Positions 10,761 through 22,117 of a DNA stretch of 64,000 nucleotides are shown one piece after another. The DNA is from Myotis daubentonii (Eukaryota; Chordata; Mammalia; Chiroptera; Vespertilionidae). The translations under genes were made by a program, and so were the position numbers. The stretch spans positions 116,301,074 through 116,365,073 of the forward strand of contig NC_081840.1 of assembly GCF_963259705.1 (NCBI RefSeq). Direction: 5' to 3'. The notes below the pieces were generated by a model. The model made no database searches. It had not been told where the DNA came from and saw only the letters and a program-made list of their open reading frames with translations. Positions within the stretch are counted from its first letter, which is position 1. Every line of letters starts with the position of its first letter.

Positions 10761-11182
10761 TAAATAAGTAAATGACAGGAAAAAAAATAATTTTAATATT
10801 TAGTGAATTTTGGTCTACATTAATGTAAAGCTTTAAAAAGTGTTGTATATAAAGAAAGTTAAAATTTTCATTCATTAGCTGATTCTAAAACTTATTTTTT
10901 ATGTGCTGCAGTTTATTTGTGCCAAACTAAATATACCAACTCAAACTTATGTTTTAATTTAATGATAAAATATGTATGAACACCGAAATGGCCTCAGATA
11001 CAGATTCCCTATACTCTGGAACAGTTTCAATAAAATGATAAAAATAAAAAATGTAAAATTTAATCATGTTCAATTGTGTATCCATATTCATCTTTTAAAA
11101 GAATCTCTTATCTCCCACTGACAGAATAAATTAATAAAAACATTCTTTTCAATCCTCTTTTTAAAGTAAAGAATGTTCACTG

Positions 11183-11405
11183 AGCTGAAACCGGTTTGGC
11201 TCAGTGGATAGAGCGTTGGCCTGCGGACGGAAAGGTCCCAGGTTCGATTCCGGTCAAGGGCATGTACCTGGGTTGCGGGCACATCCCCAGTGGGAGATGT
11301 GCAGGAGGCAGCTGATCGATGTTCTCTCTCATCGATGTTTCTAACTCTCTATCTCTCTCCCTTCCTCTCTGTAAAAAATCAATAAAAATATATTAAAAAA
11401 AAAAA
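11183..11405 (+). mobile_element. VES SINE
   Basis: Complete young-looking copy: A-box region 'tggctcagtggatagagcg', B box 'ggttcgattcc', pyrimidine tail and A-tail. A perfect 15-bp target duplication (aaagaatgttcactg) lies at 11168-11182 and 11406-11420. The tRNA-like head is not a tRNA gene, because the 3' half is SINE body. Confidence 0.95.
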
Positions 11406-11749
11406 AAAGAATGTTCACTGGTTAAAGTTATAAACTTATTTCCCTTTTTAATAAATCTTTTTAGTGTTTTCTTTAAAAATATAGGTTTCAAGGAAAAATT
11501 TTCACTTCCCAATTTGTAAGTGAATACGTGACTTAGATAATACTGTTTTTAAATATTTTGTTAAAGGAAATATCTTCCTTGCCTTCTGGGAATTATAAGA
11601 GAGAAGTGGTCAAGAGGTTTTCAAGCAAGAAATTTATTACAACTTTCCTAACTTGTAAGTATTTTGACTCCTCCCATTTCAGATCACTTAGAATTTTTGT
11701 ATTTCACTTATTGATACAGATTTTTTTGGACTGGAACCTGGATTCTTTG

Positions 11750-12270
11750 TCCACCAGTGTCGAAGAAAGAATCCACGGGCAGAGGTGGTATAGCAAAGGT
11801 CGAAATTTATTGAAGAAGAAGTAAAGACTCCCATGTGGGGAGAGGGAAAGTGTCCCACAGAATGGACTCCCACGTGGGGAGGGGGAAAGAGTCCCACTGA
11901 CTTCCTGTTTCCATGGTTTATAAAGGCTGCAGTTCCTGTGCCCTGATATCCCTTCTGATTGGTCAATATTCTCTTTTGAATTGGTTATTATAGTAACTCC
12001 TGAGGCCCTCCTCCCTCATTGTCCTCCTATTCCCTCTGGGCTTTCTTCCTCCTTCTTTATTTTGTAAATATAGACCTTTTTTGGCTACTTCCAGTCCTTT
12101 GTCTTATGGAAATGTATCTGTTGTTGTTCCCTTGTCTTATGGAGATGTAACTGCACCAGGCTTCCTTATGTTATGGAAATGTACCTTCTCCCAATCTGTA
12201 GCCCTGTGTTTTTCCATGGACCCCAATTCCCTAAGCCTGCCTATACTGGTATTCCCCTAAAATTCCTGTT
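11750..12270 (-). mobile_element. Probable solo LTR
   Basis: Read on the minus strand it starts near TGAAACAGG and ends near CTTCGACA. It carries LTR-like signals in order: CCAAT (plus-strand attgg near 11960), a TATA-like TTATAAA (11917-11922) and AATAAA (11806-11811) about 110 bases later. The repeated 'cttatggaaatgta' units upstream resemble enhancer repeats. No clean target duplication was found, so the ends and class are uncertain. Confidence 0.6.
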
Positions 12271-12950
12271 TCATTATCATATGAGTTGAATTCATGTTTC
12301 AAGTAGTCAAGCAAACAGTTTAACGATTCCCATCTTCTTGAGCTACAAATGAAATCCAGGCTTTCTTCTAAATCTACCTTCACCAATTAATTTCACTCAG
12401 CTCAAAACAAATTGTAGTACCCTAAACTTTCATTCCTACTTATATTTCCAAATATATGCAATAAAAATCTTGTAAAGGTTTTGTTCTCTAGATCATGCTT
12501 TGTTCTTGTTTTCCCACGATGATAAATATCTAGTTATAGGTAATATGGTTAAAAAAAAAAAAAAAAGCAAGCAAGAGTTAAACCACATCACCTTACAAAA
12601 TGTTCCTCAGGTAAGATAATTATAGGGCTGTACAGCAAGATAAGATCAACCTTTTAAGAAAGAAAAAGGAGAAGCATAGTCTGTGGCAAGATATTCTCAA
12701 TATGTTTTATGTATTAATCATCCAAATTCACTCACACTTCCATTCTATTACTTGAAATTCCACCATTTTCCAAACAATATCCTAACTTTCACCTGAAAGA
12801 CTCAGTTAATTCAACCTACACAATAACTTGCCTTCCCAAGAATCTGCCCTGTAATTGTAGCTGTAAGAGATGAGGATTGTTTCAAGAAAGCTCCCATGGT
12901 CCCTTGATCATGGCCCGAGCAAGAATTTAAAATCCTGAGCTCGTCTTTTT
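12271..12950. other. No feature recognised
   Basis: The stretch holds a 16-A run near 12550 and otherwise ordinary AT-rich sequence. I see no gene or clear repeat. Confidence 0.5.
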
Positions 12951-13157
12951 TTTTTTTTTTTTAATATATTTTATTGATTTTTTATAGAGAGGAAGGGAGA
13001 GGGATAGAGAGTTAGAAACATTGATGAGAGAGGAACATCGATCAGCTGCCTCCTGCACACTCCCTACTGGGTATGTGCCCGCAACCAAGGTACATGGAAC
13101 CCAGGACCCTTGAGTCCGCAGGCCAATGCTCTATCCACTGAGCCAAACCGGTTAGAG
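12951..13157 (-). mobile_element. VES SINE, minus strand
   Basis: T-run at the left, then the reverse complement of the VES body, ending in 'ctctatccactgagccaaac'. Flanked by an imperfect duplication beginning cctgagc (cctgagctcgtc at 12934 and cctgagcttatc at 13158). Confidence 0.9.
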
Positions 13158-14382
13158 CCTGAGCTTATCTTTTTTTATCTCACAGACATTGTAGCTCACA
13201 TTTCACCACAATGGTCTATTGTAGGGGCAACCAAGCCTGACAAACACTCATTCAATACACATTTCATTTCAGAGGACCACATTTACATTTATGTTTTGCC
13301 AAGTATAACATGAGTTACCAATGTCTCATTTTCTGATGTTAATGTAGTCACCATTGAATCCAAACACAATCAGAACCCCAAACTCAAATTCTTGAAAGTT
13401 TTATTTGCCACCACTCCTGTGATTATCATAGATTAGGTGCACAAAGAACAGTGCCCTCTAGCTAGTTTAAGCAGGAGGCATTTAATACAGTATACTGCAT
13501 GACTTACACAATTTGGAGAGAGCTGAAAATACAAATTATGATGAAATTTCAGGAAGTTCCTCCAAAACTACAGGATGATTCTGTCAGAAAGCTGCAGCTC
13601 CAGACACATACTGCAAAGCTGCTAACATCAGGAAATCACCAGTTACAAATTCACAACCAGGAGGTGCCTGTTACAACCTCTAACACAGGGACGCTCAGAG
13701 CACTGCTGCTTCCCACCTTCTACGTCCCTTCTGGCTTCCAAATCACATGTAAGTGCATCTCATTGACCAAAACTTGATTACATTCAGAATCCTACTAGCC
13801 AAATAGTCCAGGATATGTAATTGTTAGCTTTCTAGTTTCTTCACAATAGAGGCACACTGCTACAGAGGTAAAAATAGGGCTGAGCTGCAATCTACCATAT
13901 TTATCAGTAACAATAAACGTAAGCATCTCTTTTATCTCCATGGATTATTTTCTCCCGTGATGTTTTAACTCACAATCCAACCAATATGGATTATTTTAAA
14001 GTGTCCAATGATCTATTGAAACTGAGGGTCCTTATGACTTTGTTTAAGTGTAGTTTTAAATCCTAGCCTTCAAAAGCATCTCTTTTCTCTCTATATATAC
14101 CCTTCAGGGACACGGCCTCCTCCCTCTCCCATAATCAGCACTCCCTGAGGCAGCAGAAACACAGATCTGACTAAGGAACTCTGTCTGCCAGGCTAAAGAT
14201 AACATCTTGACCAAAGTTATGTTTCATTTCCCCTAGCTACTTTCCCATGGAATGGGGGGAGGGGGTGAGGGCACTGGAACAAACCTCAGAGCTGTCCTCA
14301 AGACTGGAAGAAATGGTTTATTACCTTTACCTCACCTCCCACCAATCAGCTTCCAGGATGACCCCTAATCCATGGTGTTTTG
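13158..14382. other. Mostly unassigned; possible decayed repeat near 13450-13880
   Basis: The part around 13450-13880 ('aggaggcatttaatacagta', 'agaaagctgcagctccagac', 'gcttctag'-like end) looks like an old interspersed repeat, but I cannot name its class. The 92-codon open frame inside it has no recognisable domain. The rest looks unique. Confidence 0.3.
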
Positions 14383-14390
14383 ACCTATAT

Positions 14391-14612
14391 CAAAGGTTCT
14401 CAACCTGTGGTCTTGAGCCCTTTGGGGGTCGAATGACCCATTCACAGGAGTTGCCTAAGACCATCGGAAAACACATACATAATTACATATTGTTTTTGTG
14501 ATTAATCACTATGCTTTAATTATGTTCAATTTGTAGCAATGAAATTGAGGGTCACCACAACATGAGGAACTGTATTAAAGGGTCGCGGCATTAGGAAGGT
14601 TGAGAACCACTG
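14391..14612 (+). mobile_element. SPIN-type hAT MITE (222 bp)
   Basis: The ends are caaaggttctcaacc and, inverted, cagtggttctcaacc, and the body has the SPIN hallmark 'cctaagaccatcggaaaaca'. It is flanked by an 8-bp duplication with one mismatch (acctatat at 14383-14390, acctacat at 14613-14620). SPIN is the hAT group known for patchy, horizontally acquired distribution in tetrapods, including Myotis (established knowledge). It has no transposase. Confidence 0.9.
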
Positions 14613-14620
14613 ACCTACAT

Positions 14621-15292
14621 AATCAGTAACCTACACAACATCAGGGAGTTCAGGCTTTTGATTATTAAAAGCTTCCCTTTCTCCCAGGTGGTGCCATTCC
14701 TAATAAAATGGCCAGTATTTCTTTATTGTAATTCTCTATCTACTGTTTGGCTCTGCTAGTGCCCAGTGGAGAACTCTTTCTGTTCTATAACACACCACAT
14801 TACCCAGCATGCCCTTGCTGTTTGGTATCCATTTTAGGTAGAGGTGTAGAGTGTATCATCTTACTCTAAGTTCTTTTGTGCCTCATATTTACATAATCTA
14901 AATAACTCTAAGCTTAACATTATATGAATAACATCTTTTTGCAGTATAAATGATTAAAAATTTTATACAATGCCCATTTGACATTGAATCACTATACCCC
15001 TTTAAATCAAAGAGATAATACTATTCATAAGGTAAAATAGATTATTTTTTATGTTAATGGGAATTTTATCTATCTTTTATTCCTCCTCAAATTGGTTGTT
15101 TCTCACCATGTAAACATAGGGTATGTGGAGAGTTTTGACTTCTAGCTGGCAAGTGCTATATACATTATGATACAGCAAATACAAAATAATTGTTTAAATA
15201 CTGGCAGCAGACATAATTAAATTACCCTATCATTCACCACCCCCCAAAATTTGCATTGGTCTTTTTATAAAATATCAGCTTCATAATACTAA
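14621..15292. other. No feature recognised
   Basis: Ordinary AT-rich sequence without an evident repeat or gene. Confidence 0.5.
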
Positions 15293-15662
15293 GGAAATTT
15301 TTTTTAATATATTTTTTATTGATTAAGATATTACATATGTGTCCTTATCCCCACATTACCCTCTACCCCCCCACCCCACTCATGCCCTCACCCCCCCGTT
15401 GTCCGTGTCCATTGGTTAGGCCTATATGCTTGCATATAAGTCCTTTGGTTGATCTTTCCCCCTTACCCCCACCCTCCCCTGCCTTCCCTCCAAGGCCCGA
15501 CAGTCCAATCAATGCCTCTCCGTCTCTGGATCAGTCCTTGTTCATCAGTTTATGTTGTTCATTATATTCCACAAATGAGTGAGATCATGTGGTATTTATC
15601 TGCTCTCCAGTTCCATCCATGCTGTGAAAAATGGTAAAAGTTCCTTTTTCTTCTCCCTCTTC

Positions 15663-16554
15663 TTAAATAATACCTTTCAGCATTTCATATAATGCTGGTT
15701 CGGTGGTGATGAACTCCTTTAGTGTTTTCTTATCTGTGAAGCTCTTTATCTGACCTTCTATCCTGAACGATAGCTTTACTGGATAAAGTAATCTTGGTTG
15801 TAGGTTCTTGGTATTCATCACTTTGAATATTTCTTGCCACTCTCTTCTGGCTTGCATGGTTTCTGTTGAGAAATCAGCTGACAGTCGTATGGGTACTCCC
15901 TTGTAGGTAACTGACTGTCTTTCTCTTGCTGCTTTTAAGATTCTCTCTTTGTCTTTTGCTCTTGGCATTTTAATTATGATGTGTCTTGGTGTGGTCCTCT
16001 TTGGATTCCTTTTTTTGGGGGGTTCTCTGCGCTTCCTAGACTTGTAAGTCTATTTCTTTGACCAGGTAGGGGAAGTTTTCTGTCATTATTTCTTCAAATA
16101 GATTTTCAATATCTTGCCTTCTCTCTTCTTCTGGTACCCCTATAATTCTGATGTTGGTACGCTTGAAGTTGTCCCAGAGGCTCCTTACACTATCTTCATA
16201 TTTTTGGAATCTTTTTTCTTTTTCGGTTAGGTCTTTTTTGTTTCTTCGTATTTCAAATCTTTGACTTGATTCTTGGGATCCTCTTGTCTGCTGTTGGATC
16301 TCTGTATATTATTCTTTATTTCAGTCAGTGTATGCTTAATTTCTAGTTGGTCCTTTTTCATATCCTCAAGAGTCTCACTAGATTTATTGAGGGTCTCACT
16401 AAATTTATCGGCGGTTTCCATAATTTTTTTTTTTTTTTTTTTTGGTTTCCATAAAATTCTTGAAAAACCTTATAAACGTGGCCTTGAACTCTATATCCAG
16501 TTGTTTGCTTTCCTCCATTTCTGTAATTTGTGACCTGTTTCTTTGTCTCCGCAT
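15663..16554 (-). pseudogene. HAL1 ORF1p pseudogene
   Basis: It starts MRRQRNRS at 16554 as in the intact copy at 20900. It runs through a coiled-coil-like segment and an RRM-like region and ends 'ALYEMLKGII' at 15663. ORF1p is an RNA-binding trimeric chaperone in L1 RNPs (family knowledge). The 892-base span is not a multiple of three. Frameshifts fall near the inserted T-run at 16424-16443 and in the 15970-16230 part, giving three open pieces. Confidence 0.85.
16413..16454 (-). repeat. Orphan poly(A) insertion with target duplication
   Basis: A 20-base T-run (16424-16443) lies between two copies of ggtttccataa (16413-16423 and 16444-16454). This is the outline of an L1-mediated insertion consisting of only an A-tail, placed inside HAL1 ORF1. 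Confidence 0.7.
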
Positions 16555-18170
16555 TTTTATGCTTCCCTGTGTTGGTAGAGTGGTTTTGTGTGCTAGGTGT
16601 CCTGTAGGGCCCAGTGGCTCAGCCTCCCCAGTTACCTGAGGTGGACACTCTTGGTGTACCCCATTGTGGGATTTTTGCACAGTCTTATTGTAGTTATGCC
16701 TTGATTGTTGTAGGATCACTGGGAGGAATTGACCTCCAGGCCAATTGGCAGTGAGAATCAGCTGTGTCTGCAGTGGGAGAACTTCTGTGCTGAAGACACC
16801 CTTCTGGGGCAAGACTTGCTTCAGTGGGGTTTTGGTGCTCACTGAGTCTGCTCCCTGAGTGTGTCCCTTATGGATCTGTGGAGTTGTAATCTGGATGGTC
16901 CCACTCTGTCCACTGGGTACACTGGCTCTTGGATCTAAGGAGGTGCTAATTTAGCCTCTGCCTGAGGTTACACAGCAGGAGCTACGAAGAGAACTGCAGA
17001 TTCCCCTTCCTTTTTTGGGGTTTGGAGGTGCCCTGATGAGGCCCAGCTGTGAAGCAATGCAAGCCTCTGTGGGGCCTTGGGCCTTCTCTTGGAAGTTCTG
17101 GGTCTGTCTGGCCCAGCTGCAGTTAGGTAATTTTCAGGTTGCAAAGAGCTGGGGCATTCATATGCAAAAGCCTCTGCCGCAGCATGGGTGGGGCGAAGTC
17201 TCAGGAAATCAAAGGGCAGAGCAAGAAGCTATGGCGGATTTTCAGCCCTGCCCTAAGGGGCCGTGCGTCTCAGTGTCCCGGTAATTGCTGCAAGCACCTC
17301 TGAGGGAAAGCCGTCCTCAAGTTCTGAGCTCTGCCCGCTGCCAGACAGTCCAGTTTCTCCCTGTATGATTTCTGGGTCCCCAGAGACTTCCAGGAACCAG
17401 AGTTCAGAGCAGTCAGGAGCTTGTGACTCCCTCCTGATTCAAAAAGACAGCCGTGTCCTCAGGTGCCAGACCCTTTCTACGCGCGCGAGCCTCCGTACCT
17501 CTGCACTTTACTTCCGCAGCTCCTCTGGCTCTCAGTGTGCTTTTCTTTCCTTCTAGTTGTAGAATTTCCACTCAGCCAGCTTTCCTGTAGTTCTGGATGA
17601 TGTCTGTTTTGTCTTTATGTTGTTTTTTTGAAGTTGTTGTGGGAGGCAGCAATTTCCCGGTGTTTATCTATGCTGCCATCTTAGTTTCTTCTTCAGTTAT
17701 CAGGAAATTTTTTAAAGTACCAAATATGTTGGGTTAGAGAAACTTTATCAGTCTGTCCAAGAACTAACAATGGAAAGAACTATCATCCCCTGACCTAGCT
17801 GCTAATAGTTTCACACTGTCTTTGTTGTGTGCATACTCAGCAAGATTGGATTCAACATTGAAAGAGAGGTGGAAGAGGCAACATTTCACCTAAACAGTCT
17901 GTTAATATAAAAAGCTAGAAGTTCAAGATCTTGATAGGTCTGTAACCACACTATATTGAATTTAATGTATCCCAGTAAAGACTAAGAAATTTTCTCCCTT
18001 TTAAATTGTTATAAAGTTACCATCTTTGCGCTCAGAAATGAATAAATGAATAAAAACATAGTTTAGAAATAAATTGATAGAAATTTGTAGAAGTGTTCTG
18101 GTAAGAAAAAGGAGAGTGATGGGTTGTGGAAAGTAGCAGGGAATATCAAAATATATAAGAAGTTTATTGA

Positions 18171-18391
18171 GCCAAAACCGGTTTGGCTAGGTGGATAGAG
18201 CGTAGGCCTGTGGACTGAAGGGTCCCAGGTTCGATTTCGGTCAAGGGCATGTACCTTGGTTGCGGGCACATCCCCAGTGGGAGATGTGCAGAAGGCAGCT
18301 GATCGATGTTTCTCTCTCATCGATGTTTCTAACTCTCTGTCTCTCTCCCTTCCTCTCTGTGAAAAATCAATAAAATATATTTTTTTAAAAA
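18171..18391 (+). mobile_element. VES SINE
   Basis: Full SINE with head 'aaccggtttggctaggtgga', B box 'ggttcgatttcgg', pyrimidine and A tail. A perfect 14-bp duplication (aagaagtttattga) lies at 18157-18170 and 18392-18405. Confidence 0.95.
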
Positions 18392-18839
18392 AAGAAGTTT
18401 ATTGAATAGAACCTGGCTGTAAGATCCATCAAGCTCTCAGCTAAATGCTATAATGCTGTTACAAGTCAAAGCATATCCACTTTAGAAACATTCCCAGTTT
18501 TTCCTTTAGCCTGCATGTTTCATAGAGCAGGACCTAGAATCCATGGACAAGTTTTTAAACTCTGAATTCATATGTTAATTTGGCCCTTAGCCACCATCCC
18601 CTTACATGGAGTGTAAATTCAGGCAAAGACATTTTTACAGATTCAACTCAATTTTTCTGTTCTTTCTCGTGCATGTCTTAATTTTTCAAAGGGACAAAAT
18701 ATTTTAATCACTACCCTTAATGTTGAGCTTTGTGTTTTCATTTATGCCTACTGTCTCTGTGGAACAGTCCCCAGGGTCACCCTACCCACCTGTCCCTGAC
18801 TGTATCTTGGAATTAGTTTCTTCATCCAGCTAGTAGTGG

Positions 18840-19065
18840 TAGTAGTTATAGTGGAGAACTTTGTATGGGACAAATACTGTCCTACGTCCTTTTCATTAAT
18901 TAACTAATTTAATCTTTTCAACATACACATTTTATGGATGAAAACACTGAGTCACAACGAGCTTAAGTAACTTGTCCAAGAAGACAATGCTAGTACGTGG
19001 CAGAGTTGTAATTTCAGTTTTAACAGGATAACTCAAGTCCCGGGACTTTAGCATTATACTACTTG
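18840..19065 (-). mobile_element. MIR SINE
   Basis: It is the reverse complement of the conserved MIR core: 'cattttatggatgaaaacac', 'tgagtcacaacgagcttaag', 'taacttgtccaag', then 'gtggcagagttgtaatttca'. This is an old pan-mammalian SINE, so divergence is high and the ends are approximate. Confidence 0.8.
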
Positions 19066-19678
19066 AGAAGAACAATAGAAAACAAAGCAGTTTTCTTCAC
19101 AATCTCTCAGGCTGTAGTTATGCTTTATGCTCCAGACATTAGACCTGACTAGAACTTGTGAGTTCCATGGCATTAAACTACACGTTCCACATTCCTCTTT
19201 TGATGTCCTCTGAAAAAGTAACACCTAAAAAAAGTAAAATGTGATTTGCAGGGGATTTTTTTTTCTTAGTTTCAAATAAAACAGAAAGGTTTTGTTTATT
19301 TTTGTTTGTTCTGTTTTTACAATATGGTTTAGAAAAATAAAACAACATTATTATACTTACTTTAACAACCTTTTTTTATTTTTTTATTGAGGAGATGTAA
19401 AGATTTTCCATTACAATTGATGCTGATGCTTCTTTTCTTGTTAATATTATGTACTGACATAATCAGGTTAGCAAGTGATGAAAATCAAAGCAAAGATGGA
19501 GATTTTGAATGGAAGCAAGTATTCTTTTGTTACTTCCTCTTATTGATTGCTATAATTTACCAAAATCCCCTCATATTTAGAACAGTGCTCAAGATTCAAT
19601 AAAGTTAAATCACAGCACCATTCTACTTAAACACCTTTAAATTCTGACTGTTCTCTCTTGTAGAAGAAAGAATACATT
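19066..19678. other. No feature recognised
   Basis: AT-rich sequence. A 71-codon frame starting at 19387 has no recognisable motif and follows a T-run, so I do not call it a gene. Confidence 0.45.
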
Positions 19679-19696
19679 TCAAGTAGATAAACTTTA

Positions 19697-20924
19697 TTTT
19701 TTTTTAAATTAAATCTTTATTGTTCAGATTATTACATTTGTTCCTCTTTTTTTCCCCCCCATAACTCCCCTCCTCCCAGTTCCCGCCCCACCCTCTGCCC
19801 TCACTCCCCACCCACTGTCCTCATCCATAGGTGCACGATTTTTGTCCAGTCTCTTCCCGCATCTCCCACACCCCTTTCCCCCCCAAGAATAGTCAGTCCA
19901 TTCCCTTTCTATGTCCCTGATTCTATTATAATCAACAGTTCATTCTGTTCATCAGATTATTAATTCACTTGATTCTTAGATTCACTTGTTGATAGATGCA
20001 TATTTGTTGTTCATAATGTGTATCTTTACCTTTTTCTTCCTCTTCCTCTTCTTAAAGGATACCTTTCAGCATTTCATATAATCCTGGTTTGGTGGTGATG
20101 AACTCCTTTAGCTTTTCCTTATCTGTGAAGCTCTTTATCTGACCTTCAATTCTGAATGATAGCTTTGCTGGATAAAGTAATCTTGGTTGTAGGTTCTTGG
20201 TATTCATCACTTTGAATATTTCTTGCCACTCCCTTCTGGCCTGCAAAGTTTCTGTTGAGAAATCAGCTGACAGTCGTATGGGTATTCCCTTGTAGGCAAC
20301 TGAGTTTCTTTCTCTTGCTGTTTTTAAGATTCTCTCTTTATCTTTTGCTCTTGGCATTTTAATTATGATGTGTCTTGGTGTGGTCCTCTTTGGATTCCTT
20401 TTGTTTGGGGTTCTCCGCGCTTCTTGGACCTGTAAGTCCATTTCTTTCACCAGGTGGGGGAAGTTTTCTGTCATTATTTCTTCAAATAGGTTTTCAATAT
20501 CTTGCTCTCTCTCATCTTCTGGCACCCCTACAATTCTGATGTTGGTACGCTTGAAGCTGTCCCAGAGGCTCCTTACACTATCCTCGCATTTTTGGATTCT
20601 TTTTTCATTTTGCTTTTCCGGTTGGATGTTTTTTGCTTCCTCGCATTTCAAATCATTGACTTGATTCTTGCGCTCCTCTGGTCTGCTGTCGGGCGTCTGT
20701 ATAATATTCGTTATTTCAGTTCGTGTATGCTTAATTTCTCGTTGGTTCCCCAATATAAGATCGAGGGTCTTATTAGTTTTCGTGTAGATCTCATTAAGTT
20801 TATCGACAGCTTCTAAACAGTTCTTGAGGGACCTTAAAAGTGTGGTTCTGAACTCTATATCTTCCATTGACAATTTTGTCCTGTTTCTTTGTCTCCGCAT
20901 TTTGTTTTGCTTCCTTGGTGTACC
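19697..20924 (-). mobile_element. HAL1-like element with intact ORF1 and 18-bp TSD
   Basis: Perfect 18-bp target duplications (tcaagtagataaacttta) lie at 19679-19696 and 20925-20942. Between them, on the minus strand, come 24 bases of leader, an uninterrupted ORF1 (20900-20052), a purine-rich 3' tail (gaagaggaagag, then GT/GA-rich sequence and 'aataaagatttaattt'), and an A-tail. There is no ORF2. The 3' tail is shared with the copy at 2263-3390. The intact frame and perfect duplication indicate a comparatively recent insertion, 5' truncated just before the start codon. Confidence 0.92.
20052..20900 (-). CDS. L1 ORF1p-like RNA-binding protein of a HAL1 element, 282 aa, intact
   Basis: The frame starts MRRQRNRTKL 24 bases inside the element and runs 282 codons without interruption. 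Residues about 15-70 have the spacing of a short coiled coil. Residues 120-128 (NIRIVGVPE) start the RRM-like domain and 131-136 read REQDIE. Residues about 160-282 form the C-terminal domain (PRHIIIKMPRAKDKERIL, YPAKLSF, ending EMLKGIL). L1 ORF1p trimerises, coats L1 RNA and acts as a chaperone (family knowledge). L1 ORF1p is usually somewhat longer; the coiled coil here is short. Retrotransposition would need ORF2p from an L1 in trans. No promoter is included because the 5' UTR is missing, so expression is unlikely unless read through from outside. Confidence 0.85.
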   Translation of the reverse strand: MRRQRNRTKLSMEDIEFRTTLLRSLKNCLEAVDKLNEIYTKTNKTLDLILGNQREIKHTRTEITNIIQTPDSRPEERKNQVNDLKCEEAKNIQPEKQNEKRIQKCEDSVRSLWDSFKRTNIRIVGVPEDEREQDIENLFEEIMTENFPHLVKEMDLQVQEARRTPNKRNPKRTTPRHIIIKMPRAKDKERILKTARERNSVAYKGIPIRLSADFSTETLQARREWQEIFKVMNTKNLQPRLLYPAKLSFRIEGQIKSFTDKEKLKEFITTKPGLYEMLKGIL

Positions 20925-20942
20925 TCAAGTAGATAAACTTTA

Positions 20943-22111
20943 CAATAAGCCACTAGGTGCAAGTTTCATTTAAAAAATGTATTCATAAAACCTTGGTATA
21001 TATCACCTCTATTTCAAAATAGTAGCCATTTTTTTCATTGTTAGTTAACAACCCTCATATCTACAGATTTTCTCATTAGCATATTTACCATTACTAGCTA
21101 ACTATGTGGCTTAAGAGTTGAGCTTTTATTTTGTGCCCAGCTACACATCATCTGAGGAGGTGAGTCATCCTGCTACCATTTGAATTTCCAGTATGACTAG
21201 AAATTTCCTTCCACTTGGGATAAGAGGCTACAGGCTGCTCTGCTCTTCAGTGATCCCTTAATGTTTTTCCCTTGTTTATATTTTCTTAGGACATAGAAGG
21301 TGCAACATAAGAAATAGGTCAAGGATGTAGGAACTGGAACGAAATAAAAACAAGTGAGAATTGATAGGCTCTTCTCCACTGGCCAACCTATTCCTGTTTC
21401 AGCCAGCAGGTGTCTACAGGTGTAGGCCAGCAGGTATCATCAGATGGCAAGGCATGAAGAGTCAGGGATATCAGAGTAATTGCAGTGGAAGCATAAATCA
21501 GCCTAAGTACTACGTGCCAGCAGAGGCCTGTTGGAAAGCTCTCTTTTTCTCATTCTGGATCTAATGTACCAATTAAGTTTAGCCTTTCCTATGAGAGGAA
21601 GGGGGAGGTTTAAAGTAACAGAAACCTATTTGCAGGTAAGGAGAAAGAAAAAAAGCCAAGTCTCTCTAGAGTTATACTAGTACCTGTTCTAATCTCTGTC
21701 ACCATGCCAGCGTCTAATGTTTCTAGAACCATCTTATTTTCATTTTAACAAATATTTTAATATTTCAGGAAAAAATAATTTTTTGTGGACAACACAAACT
21801 AGTTATAAATTGGATCTTTAAACTGGAAATTGTTTAATTAACTTTTCTAGCTTATATTGCAATAATAAGAAGTCAACTTCATAAAGCAAATCACCATTGA
21901 AAAGGTACCGCTGTCACTCACATAGCCTAATGTGCCATAACTACAAAACTTAGAGAGAGTGATTTTTTATAGGAGGAATACATACATTACTTAACACTCC
22001 CCCAAACTGTAAATCAATGCTATTACTAGTGCAATGCAGATTGCATCATTTGAAAAATGTTCTGCTGAGCTGGAAACTGATGGAGCAGGGTTGGAATACA
22101 CTCTTCTGATT
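20943..22111. other. No feature recognised
   Basis: Mixed-composition unique-looking sequence. Small open frames here show no domain, signal peptide or repeat. Confidence 0.5.
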
Positions 22112-22117
22112 CTAAAG

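Larger units (their letters stand above)
15305..17701 (-). mobile_element. ORF1-only L1 (HAL1-like) with canonical L1 3' UTR, near full length
   Basis: Read on the minus strand: a GC-richer 5' UTR (about 17701-16555), a broken ORF1 (16554-15663), then a direct jump to the last bases of L1 ORF2 and the L1 3' UTR (about 15650-15320), and an A-tail. The 3' UTR matches that of the full-length L1 at 42930-43320, whereas ORF1 matches the HAL1 copies. The catalytic ORF2 is absent. A 12-bp duplication (aggaaatttttt) brackets the element at 15293-15304 and 17702-17713, so the whole structure inserted as one piece. Confidence 0.88.

Noticed and set aside
11183..11300. tRNA gene
   Set aside because: The A and B boxes belong to a VES SINE with a SINE body, A-tail and target duplication; there is no complete cloverleaf.
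19387..19602. 71-codon hydrophobic frame as a small membrane protein
   Set aside because: Short, AT-rich, no conserved context; hydrophobicity follows from T-rich codons.
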